Shown here: in pieces, positions 39,991 to 54,307 of the stretch
Position numbering within the stretch: the stretch's first letter is position 1
How the letters are laid out: each line of letters begins with the position of its first letter
Assembly: GCA_036571765.1 (NCBI GenBank)
Contig: BROE01000022.1
Location: 8,091,575 to 8,155,574, forward strand
Reading direction: 5' to 3'
DNA length: 64,000 bases
Origin: Plecoglossus altivelis
Lineage: Eukaryota > Chordata > Actinopteri > Osmeriformes > Plecoglossidae
Notes under the pieces: generated by a model
What the model was told of the DNA's origin: nothing
The model's database searches: none
What the model saw: only the letters and a program-made list of their open reading frames with translations
Program-made: the position numbers and the translations under genes

Positions 39991-42280
39991 ACTCGCACAG
40001 ATGGCACACACAGCACATGTCTGTAATTACTGATGATGATACGCTCTCAGGAAGAGTGGGCGTCCATGTTGATGTTATTATCTGGCGAGTGTCAGTCTGG
40101 GCATCACGTTGCCAAGTGGACATGTTCACTCCCCAAGATAGCATGGACAAGCAACCAAACCCCATTATTATGTTCAAAGAACGCAACCTATTAAAATATG
40201 AAAAAGGCTGACAGACCACACCTCCACACTAGCACAAGCGTGAAACGCACACACACACAATTGCCCCTGACCTACTCAACTCTATCCGCTTCTAGAAGGC
40301 ATTGCTGTAGTTCCACATGGTTAAATATGGTAAAAACATTGTTACTACAAACTGAGCCTCTCCCAGGGTTTAGAGCCTCTCTTCTGAATGTTTTATTTAC
40401 CCCAACCTGGAGATCTGTATCTAGGAATGCCCATATTATAATAAGTTAAATGTTGTATTTGAAGGCATTGTGATGCTGGCTGGAATGCACGGAGAAGTGG
40501 AGGCCTGTGGATTCTGCGGCTTGTTAAACTATTTAAAGGTCTCCTCGGTGTCACCCCAGCGAGGCTCTGTCTGTCTCTCCACCATCAGAGCCCTTTCACA
40601 GAATTCACTGCTATTTCAGCCATCTGACTTTGCTTAACGAACTCCACATGTACATTCCGGAAACGTCAGGCGTGGGGGGCCGGTGGGAGGGCGTTCGTAG
40701 TGCTTGGGGCTGGAGCTGCTCTCACTTCCTAGTCTCCTTGGAGCTGTTGAATTATTTGAAGGAAGATTCCAAACAAACAGGGGAGAAGCGACTCTGTCCT
40801 CGTCCTCTTCCTGCCGCGGAATGAGACCGTTCCTATCCAAGAGCGCTTTCGCAACCGAGCCATGCGTCTTCCACATAATGCAAAGTGATGCGTGTTGGCG
40901 TTTGGTGCTGGCAGCCATCTTGTTTACGCCGTCTTTTCTTTCTGGCCTCCCTCCATCCTCTGAAGTTACTGTTACGGCAGCTGTTTGAGCAATAGAGACT
41001 CATTGTCTTTTCTCTCTTCTACTCCCCAGAAACGGAGGATCCCAACGCCGTCCTCTGCTTGTACAAGACCGAGAACGAATGTGTCATGAAGTTCACGTAC
41101 TCTGAACACGCCAACGGACAGTCTGTCCTTACAGCTCTGGAAGAGCCAGGTGAGGGGAGACGCACTCACAACATGGGAGTCTTCCCAATGACTCACAGTA
41201 AGCTAGAAGAATCAACCGGAACAGCAGAGAATATGCAGTAACAGAGGGGCGGTCTCATGCCTGTCTGTGTGTCTCGTGTTCTGTCCTCTCAGAATGCGCC
41301 GCCGCGCCCGATGCCATGACGGTTCTGCTGGCGGTGGTCGGCAGCATCCTGCTGGTTGGCATCGTGCTACTGGCCATCTGGAAACTGGTCATCACTGTCC
41401 ATGACCGGCGAGAGTTTGCCCGCTTCCAGAGCGCGCGGTCCCGTGCACGATACGAGATGGTGAGCTGCGGTTTCCCACTCTGCCTGACTGATCGTTCCCT
41501 GACCCTGGTTGTTAGAAGGTCAAATGTCTCGCAGTAAACTTGATTGAGCGTTGGCTCATACAAAAACACCCTGTGATTTAAGTCCTAAAAACCCCAAATG
41601 GGACAAGCTACATCAAGCACACCTTCATGTTTTTCAAATGCAACAGCCGTGAGTGTATCCTGCCACTGCAGGTAATCATATGTTATCGGGTGAGATGCAG
41701 TTACTCGCCATCTAGGTCAATGTCGCCCACCATTTTTTATGTTGAGTTGTGGAATGTTGGCTAGAGGTTATAAAAATCACATTGTGGTGTACTTCTAGTG
41801 CTCAATTGGAGCGTTTCCCACATTCTCACTCTCCCCGTAAAATCAACCCATGTGTTGTGTAGTGTGTAAAAGACACCCGTAAGTTTCATAGTGCAGCGGT
41901 GGTAAGATACAATTTGTATGATTGGATAACTACTGTTCAATCAGTGCGCATGGTCTAACTAGATGCATCCACTGTTGACCGTGTCATGTGCTGATTGAAA
42001 CCATCAGCTCACTTTGGGCCTCTAGAATTGTCAGTTGGAGAATGATTTGGCCCAGTGATTAAGTTGAAACTTGGACCTCCCTTATCATGTGCATTCTAAT
42101 GAGCCTCCTGACCTATTATCTCTCTTCCTGTTTTCTGTCTCGCTCTCTTTCCAACACTCCACATCTGTCCCTCTCTCTCCCTAGGCCTCCAACCCACTGT
42201 ACAAGCAGCCCATCTCCAGCTACCCTGTAGAGACTGACTTTAACATGTGCGGGAAGAACTACAACGGAGCAGTCCACTGA
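14097..42280 (+). CDS. itgb5: Integrin beta-5 precursor
   Basis: Fifteen coding exons: 14097-14187, 14522-14607, 15006-15213, 15333-15582, 16461-16629, 17914-18075, 19462-19557, 19645-19734, 21344-21478, 25922-26351, 38896-39118, 39681-39781, 41030-41149, 41293-41459, 42185-42280. They join to 807 codons (human 799). Domains: signal peptide 1-30 with core CMVWVIFIQ; PSI domain (GLNMCMSGSATSCEECLLIHP); beta-I domain with MIDAS D153-x-S155-x-S157 in YLMDLSLSMKDD; hybrid domain; cysteine-rich EGF modules in exons 10-11; beta-tail; transmembrane helix about 729-751; cytoplasmic tail with HDRREFARFQ (talin-proximal) and NPLY at 779-782. ITGB5 pairs with alphaV and binds vitronectin and other RGD ligands. 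Strong whole-length similarity to ITGB5 (ASNPLYKQPIS tail, RARYEM) separates it from beta-3 and beta-6. A second in-frame ATG at codon 5 is an alternative start. Confidence 0.96.
15333..19734 (+). other. itgb5: itgb5 beta-I (vWA-like) domain exons
   Basis: Exons 4 to 8 encode the ligand-binding beta-I domain from VDLYYLMDLSLSMKDD through CVPSFGFRHLLSLTDKVDRF, the APEGGFDAILQAAVCKERIG strand-loop, HLLVFATDDVPHLALDGKL and DYPSLALLGEKLAENNIYLI to LIINAYN. The MIDAS D-x-S-x-S and the FATDD loop are intact. Exon 8 (19645-19734) is separated from exon 7 by only 87 bp. Confidence 0.93.
19558..19644 (+). other. itgb5: Short 87-bp itgb5 intron 7 with weak acceptor
   Basis: The donor is AAG|gtatct and the acceptor is ccttgtgaag|AATTTT, with little polypyrimidine tract. 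The join gives VIYK-NFTALIPGTTVEILD, which matches the integrin beta family, so the boundary is well fixed in spite of the weak signal. Confidence 0.8.
19735..21343 (+). other. itgb5: itgb5 intron 8
   Basis: The stretch is non-coding and ends in a (TC)n tract at 21302-21329 followed by tgtcctcctgtccag, which serves as the polypyrimidine tract of exon 9. No other element is seen. Confidence 0.7.
21302..21329. repeat. (TC)n microsatellite in acceptor region of itgb5 exon 9
   Basis: An uninterrupted CT dinucleotide run of 28 bp ends 14 bp before the exon 9 acceptor. Confidence 0.9.
21479..25921 (+). other. itgb5: itgb5 intron 9 (4.4 kb)
   Basis: The intron is bounded by ACG|gtcagt and ctctgtcccag. 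It contains three tandem 25-bp units at 22740-22814 and a CA/C-rich low-complexity stretch at about 24355-24460. The 217-codon open frame at 23902-24555 has no recognisable domain and is not called. Confidence 0.7.
22740..22814. repeat. 25-bp tandem repeat, 3 copies
   Basis: Units start at 22740, 22765 and 22790, each beginning gggaatgtggcagtgtgtg, with one or two substitutions between copies. Confidence 0.85.
29397..29725. repeat. Nested minisatellite: 14-bp units inside a larger repeat
   Basis: From 29424 to about 29595 a 14-bp unit (ggcagggcagcaga, with T variants giving cagtaga or gctgcaga) repeats about twelve times. The flank cccactggtgtgtg recurs at about 29400, 29602, 29650 and 29710. 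Each time it is followed or preceded by the GCAG unit, so the array has a second, longer period. Confidence 0.88.
29828..29960. repeat. Compound microsatellite (GT)n-(GA)n-(GAGACACACA)n-(GA)n
   Basis: Runs of gtgtgt and gagaga are followed by five copies of a cagagacaca unit and then more gagaga. It lies inside itgb5 intron 10. Confidence 0.9.
34686..34713. repeat. (CA)n microsatellite
   Basis: An uninterrupted AC run lies in itgb5 intron 10. Confidence 0.9.
35008..35055. repeat. Perfect 24-bp tandem duplication
   Basis: The unit starting gcaggagttttcactcggg is present twice back to back (35008-35031 and 35032-35055), inside itgb5 intron 10. Confidence 0.9.
38796..38893 (+). repeat. itgb5: CTCCTCCTG repeat forming the polypyrimidine tract of itgb5 exon 11
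   Basis: A TCC-rich stretch passes into about seven copies of the 9-bp unit ctcctcctg, directly followed by ctccag|GCCACGGGG. No AG dinucleotide occurs between about 38731 and the acceptor AG at 38894-38895. The repeat therefore sits in the AG-exclusion zone and probably serves as the splicing pyrimidine tract. Confidence 0.85.
39950..39988. repeat. (CA)n microsatellite
   Basis: An AC dinucleotide run lies in itgb5 intron 12, about 170 bp downstream of exon 12. The rest of that intron (39782-41029) shows nothing further. Confidence 0.9.
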
Positions 42281-43715
42281 TCCATCACCACGGGGGGTGG
42301 TGGGGAGGGGCACGGCAGGACCGGTCCATTATAAAGAACACACAGTGGGGTGGGAAGGGAAGGGAGGGGGTATGAACTCAGTAGTCCACCGAGGAAGATT
42401 GATAAACAGAAGTGAAATGGACTGGACTTTTTCTAAGAGGGAATTTGGGGCCTTCTTGAGGAAGTGCAGTGACTGGGGTGATGTGATGAGACGTGACTTC
42501 TGCTCTGGTCTGTGTGACACGAGGCTGTCAGAGCTGGGATCCAGCACAGCAGCTGCCAACCAACGACTCCTGGAGCTCCTTTATGAAGGGCAGAGATGAT
42601 GTGCTCCGAGTTTGCGTCCGTCAGTAACACATGGATGTTATAAGTGGAACAAATCTATGAAGCCCTATCTGTCACAGACTATTTGAGTGCATTTGCCAAC
42701 TTTACATAAACTGTAACTCTTAAGTAAGCAGCAATATACCGTGTACAGACCAGGCAAGGCATTGACTTATATTTGTATGTATATTTTTTTAGACTGTCAA
42801 CTGCCTTTCCTGCTGCTCCTATGCACCCTAGTTCCCTCCTAACTAGTGGATACTTGGAGTGGAGGTGTTAATTTTGTAAAATTCAAGAGCACATATTTTT
42901 GACTGATGGGGTACTAACTTTAGGACAGCAGTAGACTTCTCACCCTTGTTTTGCACAGCAGCTGATAGGAGTCAGTGTCAAAGTCACTTACCTTAATCTG
43001 ACTATATGCTGATGGTGTCTGTGTGTCATTGTCACACTGTCTTTGCACTCCCCTCTACACTCCTTTAGCCCTGATTTCCAAATCATCCACTAGCCATGTT
43101 TGTAGATCTGAAAGGCCTGGACAGGGGTCATCCATGTCCTGGTGTATTGGTTATCATATGACTAACATCTTTGAAGTAGTTTTGTTTTTCATAAATAGAT
43201 AAAGCCTTGGAAAGGGATTGATTTGGTTTCAAGCATGTGACTGCAATGATCCTAATGTGTGTTTGTCTTCAGCCTTGTGGAGAGACGTGTAACATCCTCT
43301 TCAATCTCTCCCACTGGAGATAGGGCCAGACCCTGGCTAGAGATAGGGCCAGACCTTGGCTCCAGAGAGAATCACGCTGTGGAAGGAGATTGGAGGGGGC
43401 ACGTGCTCTGTGGCCTTTTGGGGATAGTCTTAAGAAGTGCGTGTGTATGTATGTGTGGTCACAAGATGTGCGTGCATGTTACGGTCTTTGTGTGCATGTG
43501 TGTGGTGCCAACCTTAAGAATCACTTCAAAGCTCTCAAACTGCCTGAGGCTTCAGTGTGTGTGTTGGGTATTGAATTGTCCAAGACAGTCTTCTTATGCA
43601 GCATTGAACCTTTCTCATGGAGACAATATCCTGCAATACAGGACATACTGTAAGTATACAACAGATCAATAAATGACAGACTTAAATGGAAATAAAATAT
43701 TTCTCTGTTTTTTCT
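42281..43715 (+). other. itgb5: itgb5 3' UTR and poly(A) signals
   Basis: AATAAA hexamers at 43668-43673 and 43691-43696 lie about 1.4 kb after the stop, with T-rich sequence downstream (43700-43730), as expected for a cleavage site near 43710. The UTR contains a short tandem duplication (gagatagggccagacc twice, about 43315-43360). Confidence 0.6.
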
Positions 43716-46700
43716 TCATTTGTTGAATTAGCCTTTTACAAATGTATCTCAAAGGCTGTTTAAGAAGAGGGTTGGGCACGAGGAATGAATGTGCACTGGT
43801 GTTTGCGGGGGGGTGGGGGGGAGGTGGAGGGAACTGACCCAATGTTGAGAGAGTAATGAATTGGGCATTTGTTTCTGCCCTCGTGTGTGCAAAACATGAA
43901 TATGTTCTTTCACTGACACTGCAACAAGAATCACTCCGCCCCTCAGACCCTGTGTCAGGTGGTCTGTCAACCCCTGCTGACACGCAGGGAGGGCGGGCTT
44001 CTTCCTTCTATCTTTGATGCGTTACACCTCCCTGGATGATGACCACCTTGTTACACCTCCCTATATGTCCCTGCCCCACCACTTCAGATGGAGAGTCTCC
44101 ACAGTAGTCAAACTGGTGCTCAGCAGAGGACATGATCAAATCAATAAAAACAGCTAAACACAAGCCTCTATGTTGATACATGTGTTTTCTATTTTGTGAG
44201 AATGAAAATGCAAATTCCCCCTCCCCGGCCAAAATGCATGTTGTATGGAGACACTGAGTTCCTACAGGGGAGACTAATGCAAAGATATGGAACATGTCTG
44301 TTATTTCAGCCTGCAGTGAGGTCATAAATCTCTCCCCCCTCCCTCATGGTGTTTTGGTGGGGGCCTCTTCCCCTGGCGAGACTGCAGAGAGGGAAGCTGC
44401 CAGCACACTTATACAGATGTGAGGTCATCGGCTCAGGGCGGAGCACAGCTTTCAACTGAGCCAAAAGTAGGTTAGCGTGTTAAAAGTATGTTAGACAAGT
44501 ACAGTCCTCACAGAGCACAGTCCAAATGGAGGGTGGGTTTTGGGACTGTCATGACCTATTGAAACAAGCGAGCTGCCCTGAAATCCCTCTTCTCCAGCCC
44601 AGACTGTCTGTCATGTTTAAACGGTCACTGATTGTCCCAGCAAAACCCCAGAAACTATGTTGGACGCTGACCAGGGCTAGCACTGTACTCATCTAGGCTG
44701 GACTGAGCAGAAGTGAAGCCTCAGGGTTGTTATTGATTAGACCTCATTCATCAGCATGAAATCAAGCCCTCATTAATAGAATCAATAGTTCAATTAGGCA
44801 CCACAGTGGGTATGCCAGGCCCTGGAGAGGGATGCAGACTCAGGCTGAGGGAGCTGGGATGGGGACGTTTACAGGAAACTAGAAGGTAGCCCTCAGAATG
44901 TTGTCAAAACAGAACAGCAAAGTTCCCTTTGGAAAGTATGTAAGAGGGAGAGTTTTAGTGCGTGCAAGTGTGCATGTGTATTGGCAGGCAGCTGTGAAAG
45001 TACTTTAGTTCCTCCAATCTTTTATTGCACTGGTGTGACAAACGTTGTTAAGCTGGTGAACTGGCATCAGACTGACATCCTTAGCGTGTTTCAATTCCTT
45101 CTTTAAAACACAACTGTCTCCTTTCTTTTGTTTCCTCTGACTTTTGCTGTTTTTCTACTTATCCTGACACATACTATTCACCCCTGAAAAGGAGAGTGCA
45201 CAGAGATATGCTTTTTGAAGCTGCAGAGATTCATGTAATTTACCAGGTGGACAACTCGCACTTTCATGTGTAATCTCAAGCTGTTCTTTCAGAGGGGAAA
45301 TTCAGCAACTGACAATCATTGGCAACGTTGGAATTAGAGGAATGTGAGAATCCCTACATTTGTGAGACACAAAGACTTTATTCCTCCAAGGGAAATTCCA
45401 TGTGCAAAACCTTCAGTCATCTCATCTCTCATGTCTTCATGTTGCTCTCTCTTTTATCTCTCTCTTTCTCAGCCTAACTCACTTATCTAGCTCCAGTGCA
45501 CCTATTGTAGTCCAAACAGCTTAAAGCACCCATGTCAGCCAATGGCCTGACATATTGTGGCAGCTCATGACCCCACAGGATGTCAGTGCATCCATAAAAA
45601 CATAATGAGACGCAAACTTCTGTGGCATTCTTTCCCAATTAACTTTTGACAACAATATTGCAACTTTTTTTTTTGACTGCTCTCGCTCAGGCACAGGCAG
45701 GATGGGTTGGAGGGACACAAAATGAAGGGACTCGGAGGGGTTTTGTGTGAGGATTAGTATTTCTTTGTGATGTAAATGCTTTGTGTAAAATACGGCCTAG
45801 TTCCCATGTCCAGATACAAAGACAATCCAGAGGGCAGGCTGAAGGTTTCGTTTGGTTTTCACACAGGACTGTGTGTCATCAGCTTGCCCATTGCCAGGCT
45901 TGTCCCTTGGCATCCACATGCCTCCATATGTGCGACACCAAAGAACTGCTGTAGCAACGTGTGTCCTTCATGCCAACAGAGAACGGGGTTCTGTTCAGCA
46001 GAGCGTGTCACGCAGGTCCACTATTACAAAAGCTCCGAGGGCCATGACAACCTCATTAGCCCACCAAAGTGTGACGTGGATCGAAGGTCGGTGTCGATTC
46101 TGCCATTCCTGATGCTTGCTTTGTCCTTTTTAGCTGAATCATCCAGATATCAGTTTGAGCCTGTATTGCATCTGTAGGTCTGTTTGTTGAGCAGCTTTTA
46201 ACGTTGAATAATATTTTGTTCAGGAGATATAAACAAAGTGTCAACAGCAATTCTATTCGGCAGCAACTTTTAAATTCAATGGTAAAAATGGCAGACTCGT
46301 ACTTGAATGAGGTAATATATCACATTGCAAAATGGTCACACAACTTCTACTGGACAGACATCCATCATATTGCACCCTCTGTTGGTTCGTAGACGGTATC
46401 TCATCTGTGAAGCGTTCAAGACCATAAATCCCTGTCGCAACCAGTTCTTGTCTCGTGTCGCCATCTTCTGGTCGAGAAGTACGCGAGGGAAACATGGTGG
46501 CTCAGAGATGACATAACACCAAATGAATCCATGGAAATTGAGTGCTTTGTGTCATCTTGAAACCCTTTTGGCTTTCGTCAGGTGAAACCATAAAATGAGC
46601 AGACTTCCCAGTCACTCTCTTTAACGCCCTTAAAGGAGGGATGAGTTTCTCTCCTTTCAACATGAGCTCAGAGGGGATGGCAAACTAGAGGGGCCCTCCT

Positions 46701-48230
46701 CCAAGGTTAAGGGAGGGAATGGAAAGAAAGTGTGATTAGACTCACTGTCTTACTGCCATATGTGGCCTTGCATAAGCGGTACGTGGGTATATCCACATAT
46801 GAATGTATGTATGTGTGTATATCTATATGAGGATGTGTGTGTGTGAAGTTGTGTGTGTGTGAGTACGTGCCACGTGTGTTTGGACTGAGCACCACTTCCA
46901 GATTGGCGCATGGCAGGATGTTAAGTCATGGAGTGGCAGTCAGTGGGCAACTCAGTAAAAATAGTCAAAACCAGACCAGAACAAAGACGCCCTTATCCCT
47001 CTCCCCTGCGTGTTGAATGTGTAGTGTGTGAGCAACACACCACACATGCCCACACAGACTGCGGACAATGACATGGACACAGCCCAGGAACGTGTTTGAC
47101 ATACGTGGGAGGCTGTAATTACACTACAATATATTCAAAACAGCTGCCTTTTTCTCAGAGAAATTCAATGCTGGTGTGGACAAATCATGGATAAAGTCTG
47201 AAATGTTTCAGAATTTAGCAGTCTCATGCAGTTAAGTGGTTTATTTTGCTCCTATCTCCAAACACTGTTGTCATGCAGTCCTAATAATAAATAAACTTTT
47301 TGTGAATTCATTTACACAAGAGGGTTCTGACTGTGAACAACACCAAGACGTCTTTTCTGATTAATGATTGGTTGATATAAAGAAATAGTACTTTTTGAAT
47401 TCAGTTTTTGTTTACTCACAGAAATTGAGACAGAAATGAACTATGTCACAAGCATTGATTATACAGCTTTCTTATATTTAAATTATTACAAATACAATCT
47501 AATGTTATATCATACATCATTTTTATACTTTCTAATATTAACAGTTTCAAACACTGGCAAATTACACAGTTTAGCTAATTTCAATGGTTCTGGAACCATT
47601 TCAGGACAATTTCAGCCATCTAATCTGCACACAGCCTTAATACCTGATGTTAAACAAAACTATAGTCATTGACGGGTGACCACTGGGATCACATATATTA
47701 TACAGACTTTGGCATCAAAGTGACCTACATATTCAATCTTTTTTTAACACTGGTAAAAAGTAGAAGCACATTGGTTGAAACAGCTCCTTATTGCTTTCAA
47801 AGTTGAGTTAACCATATGAAAACTTGTAAAAAAGACCATCTTCTGACATACTCACATTTTTTCCTTCATCAGATATTTACGAATAACATGATATATAATA
47901 GAAATATTTACTTATTCTTATACGCGTCACACACATGTCCATAGCCGAAGTGACACATTACATTCATTTAAATAATGCGTTTGAGTTTAAACAACACAAA
48001 AGGTCACTGTTTGATGCGTGATGATGTGGGTTTAGATAGTGTCCAGCCTATATCAATTCTAGGCTTTAACTTAACAATCAAACATGAACCCTGCCACGAT
48101 TAGTGTGTGTCAATGGAGCATCATTTGGGGTGGGCATACTGCCATATATCTGGTACACATGTTTACTCTTTCTAACATCAAATCAGGTCCCCAATGGTAA
48201 ACTCCTGGGTTGAGCAAGCAACGTCGCTGA
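43716..48230. other. Intergenic region between itgb5 and tnfaip6
   Basis: No supported gene is seen on either strand. The longest open frame (45776-46177, 133 codons) shows no recognisable domain or splice context. Short GT-rich stretches occur near 46800-46870. Regulatory elements of tnfaip6 may lie in the last part, but none can be proven from sequence alone. Confidence 0.55.
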
Positions 48231-48280
48231 CTTGACGCAATTGGGGGAGCGCGGCGAAGGACTACAGCCAACTATTTAAG
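48191..48280 (+). promoter_or_regulatory. tnfaip6: Putative tnfaip6 core promoter
   Basis: A CCAAT box (48191-48195), a C/EBP-ATF composite-like site TGACGCAAT (48233-48241) and a TATA-like TATTTAAG (48273-48280) lie in order 100-190 bp upstream of the ATG. A start of transcription near 48300 would follow. In mammals TSG-6 induction by IL-1 and TNF depends on NF-IL6 (C/EBP) and AP-1 sites, so the composite site is in a sensible place. The motif calls are by eye. Confidence 0.5.
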
Positions 48281-48379
48281 GCCAGTCGCCAAATGAGCAG
48301 TAAGCACAGCGCGCGGTAGCATCAGGCAAGAACGCAGAATCTTAGCTGCGTTGCGCACAGGGAACAACTCAACAGAAGG

Positions 48380-52891
<4,512 letters not shown>

Positions 52892-53010
52892 CAAATGACA
52901 TATTGGAGTCAATGTACCGTATTTATGTTGTTGTAGTCTTTGGCCATGTAATTGATGAGTATTTGAAGTTCATAAAGTACATAAATAGTTCTGTATTAAA
53001 TCCATAACAT
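52892..53010 (+). other. tnfaip6: tnfaip6 3' UTR with ATTAAA signal
   Basis: ATTAAA at 52995-53000 is the best poly(A) signal after the stop, giving a short 3' UTR of about 120 bp. A single ATTTA lies within it. Confidence 0.45.
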
Positions 53011-53304
53011 TAAATACACCATAATCATGTGCTGTGTGTAACTTTGTGTCTGATGCCAACTTGTTTGCCCTGGGTGCTGGTATGCCGTTGATATAACACG
53101 TATTACGTAGGTATGCTGCATAGGACAGTAGCCTACTTAGAAAATATAAATGAATATTAACTAGACCCATTTTGTCATAGTATAATGTGTATTTCTATAT
53201 CGGATTTTAATTGCATATGGAACCAATTGATTTCGTACCGGTTAAGCACGTTCGACTTTAGGGGCGGTCCTTCTACGTCAGGTCATAGGTGATCAGCGTG
53301 GTAG

Positions 53305-53313
53305 TTTCGCGCC
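53305..53313 (+). promoter_or_regulatory. rif1: E2F-type site in the rif1 promoter
   Basis: TTTCGCGCC matches the E2F consensus exactly. It lies in the short, locally CpG-containing gap between tnfaip6 and the inferred rif1 first exon. A second TTTCGCGCG lies at 53529-53537, within the first intron. E2F control suits a gene acting in replication timing. Confidence 0.55.
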
Positions 53314-53329
53314 AGCACCAGTGTCTACG

Positions 53330-53498
53330 CGCGGACAACTTGTAGAAGAGGGCTATTACAAACCGGAGGAAAAAATAGAGAATATAATCGGTCTCTTGTG
53401 TACCAGGTGTGGCTGTTGCTTGTGTGTCTTGCTTGTTTATTACCGGAGTTCATGATATCATTGTCTGAATGCATCTGGCCTTCTGCACGAGTGCCGAG
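53330..53498 (+). other. rif1: Inferred non-coding first exon of rif1
   Basis: A good donor, GCCGAG|gtaagg, lies at 53498/53499 just downstream of the E2F site. The coding exon 54289-54420 has a matching acceptor, gcctgtag, 19 bp upstream of its ATG. The start of this exon is a guess. The intron 53499-54288 shows no coding content. Confidence 0.4.
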
Positions 53499-54307
53499 GT
53501 AAGGAAGTTTGGCTCGCTTTGTTTTTATTTTCGCGCGAGGGAAGGGAGTGACTGACAAGACAGGCAGCAGCCAACCTGCTAACTCTCCAAATATCTAGCT
53601 AAATAAAGCTATTAAGAAATGAAATGAAGTATTACTTGCATTGTGTGGTAAAACGTGGTACCTAACGGTTACTATCATTACCAATAGTCAAGTGACTGCA
53701 TGATTGCAACCTAAGCTAACTAGCTCTAGCTCGTAGGAGAAGCCAATCATGTACTGTATTTTTGTAGCGTTCCATGGATCACATTACGCTAACGGGCATG
53801 AGAATAGCCGCCAGATAGCTATTTAGTTTCACATAATCCACACAACCCTTTGCCACGTATCAATTAGGGCTAAATTACGTAATGTATCCCCTAGTTGATG
53901 CGTGGTACAACGTTTCTTTGAGCTAGAAGACCAGCGAACTAGATAGGCCAAATTATGGAAGTCTAGTTTTGTTCCATGCTAAATCAACGGACCCATCATG
54001 TCCAGACCAAAGTTGTTTTCTTGCTATTTCATCAACAAATGGTGATGTGAAGTGTGATGAGGGTTTTTTCCAGTCTGAGGGCTAAACAGTTTTGCGTAAA
54101 CAGCTTGGCATGTCTAGTTATTCAGTCAATACTCATGATTCAGGACACAGAAGTCCAAAAGAGTCGTCTTTTTGCCATTTGATATATTCCCATTGCTCTT
54201 CCTGTCTATATAAACGGATGTCTGCTATAGGTTGTAGGCTTATTTAAATCACCGTCTCTACCTCCTCTACCTACCTGCCTGCCTGTAGTGAACGGATGTG
54301 AGCAAGG

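Noticed and set aside
45776..46177. 133-codon open frame between itgb5 and tnfaip6
   Set aside because: It is cysteine-containing but matches no family, and the composition is that of intergenic DNA. It is not supported as a gene.
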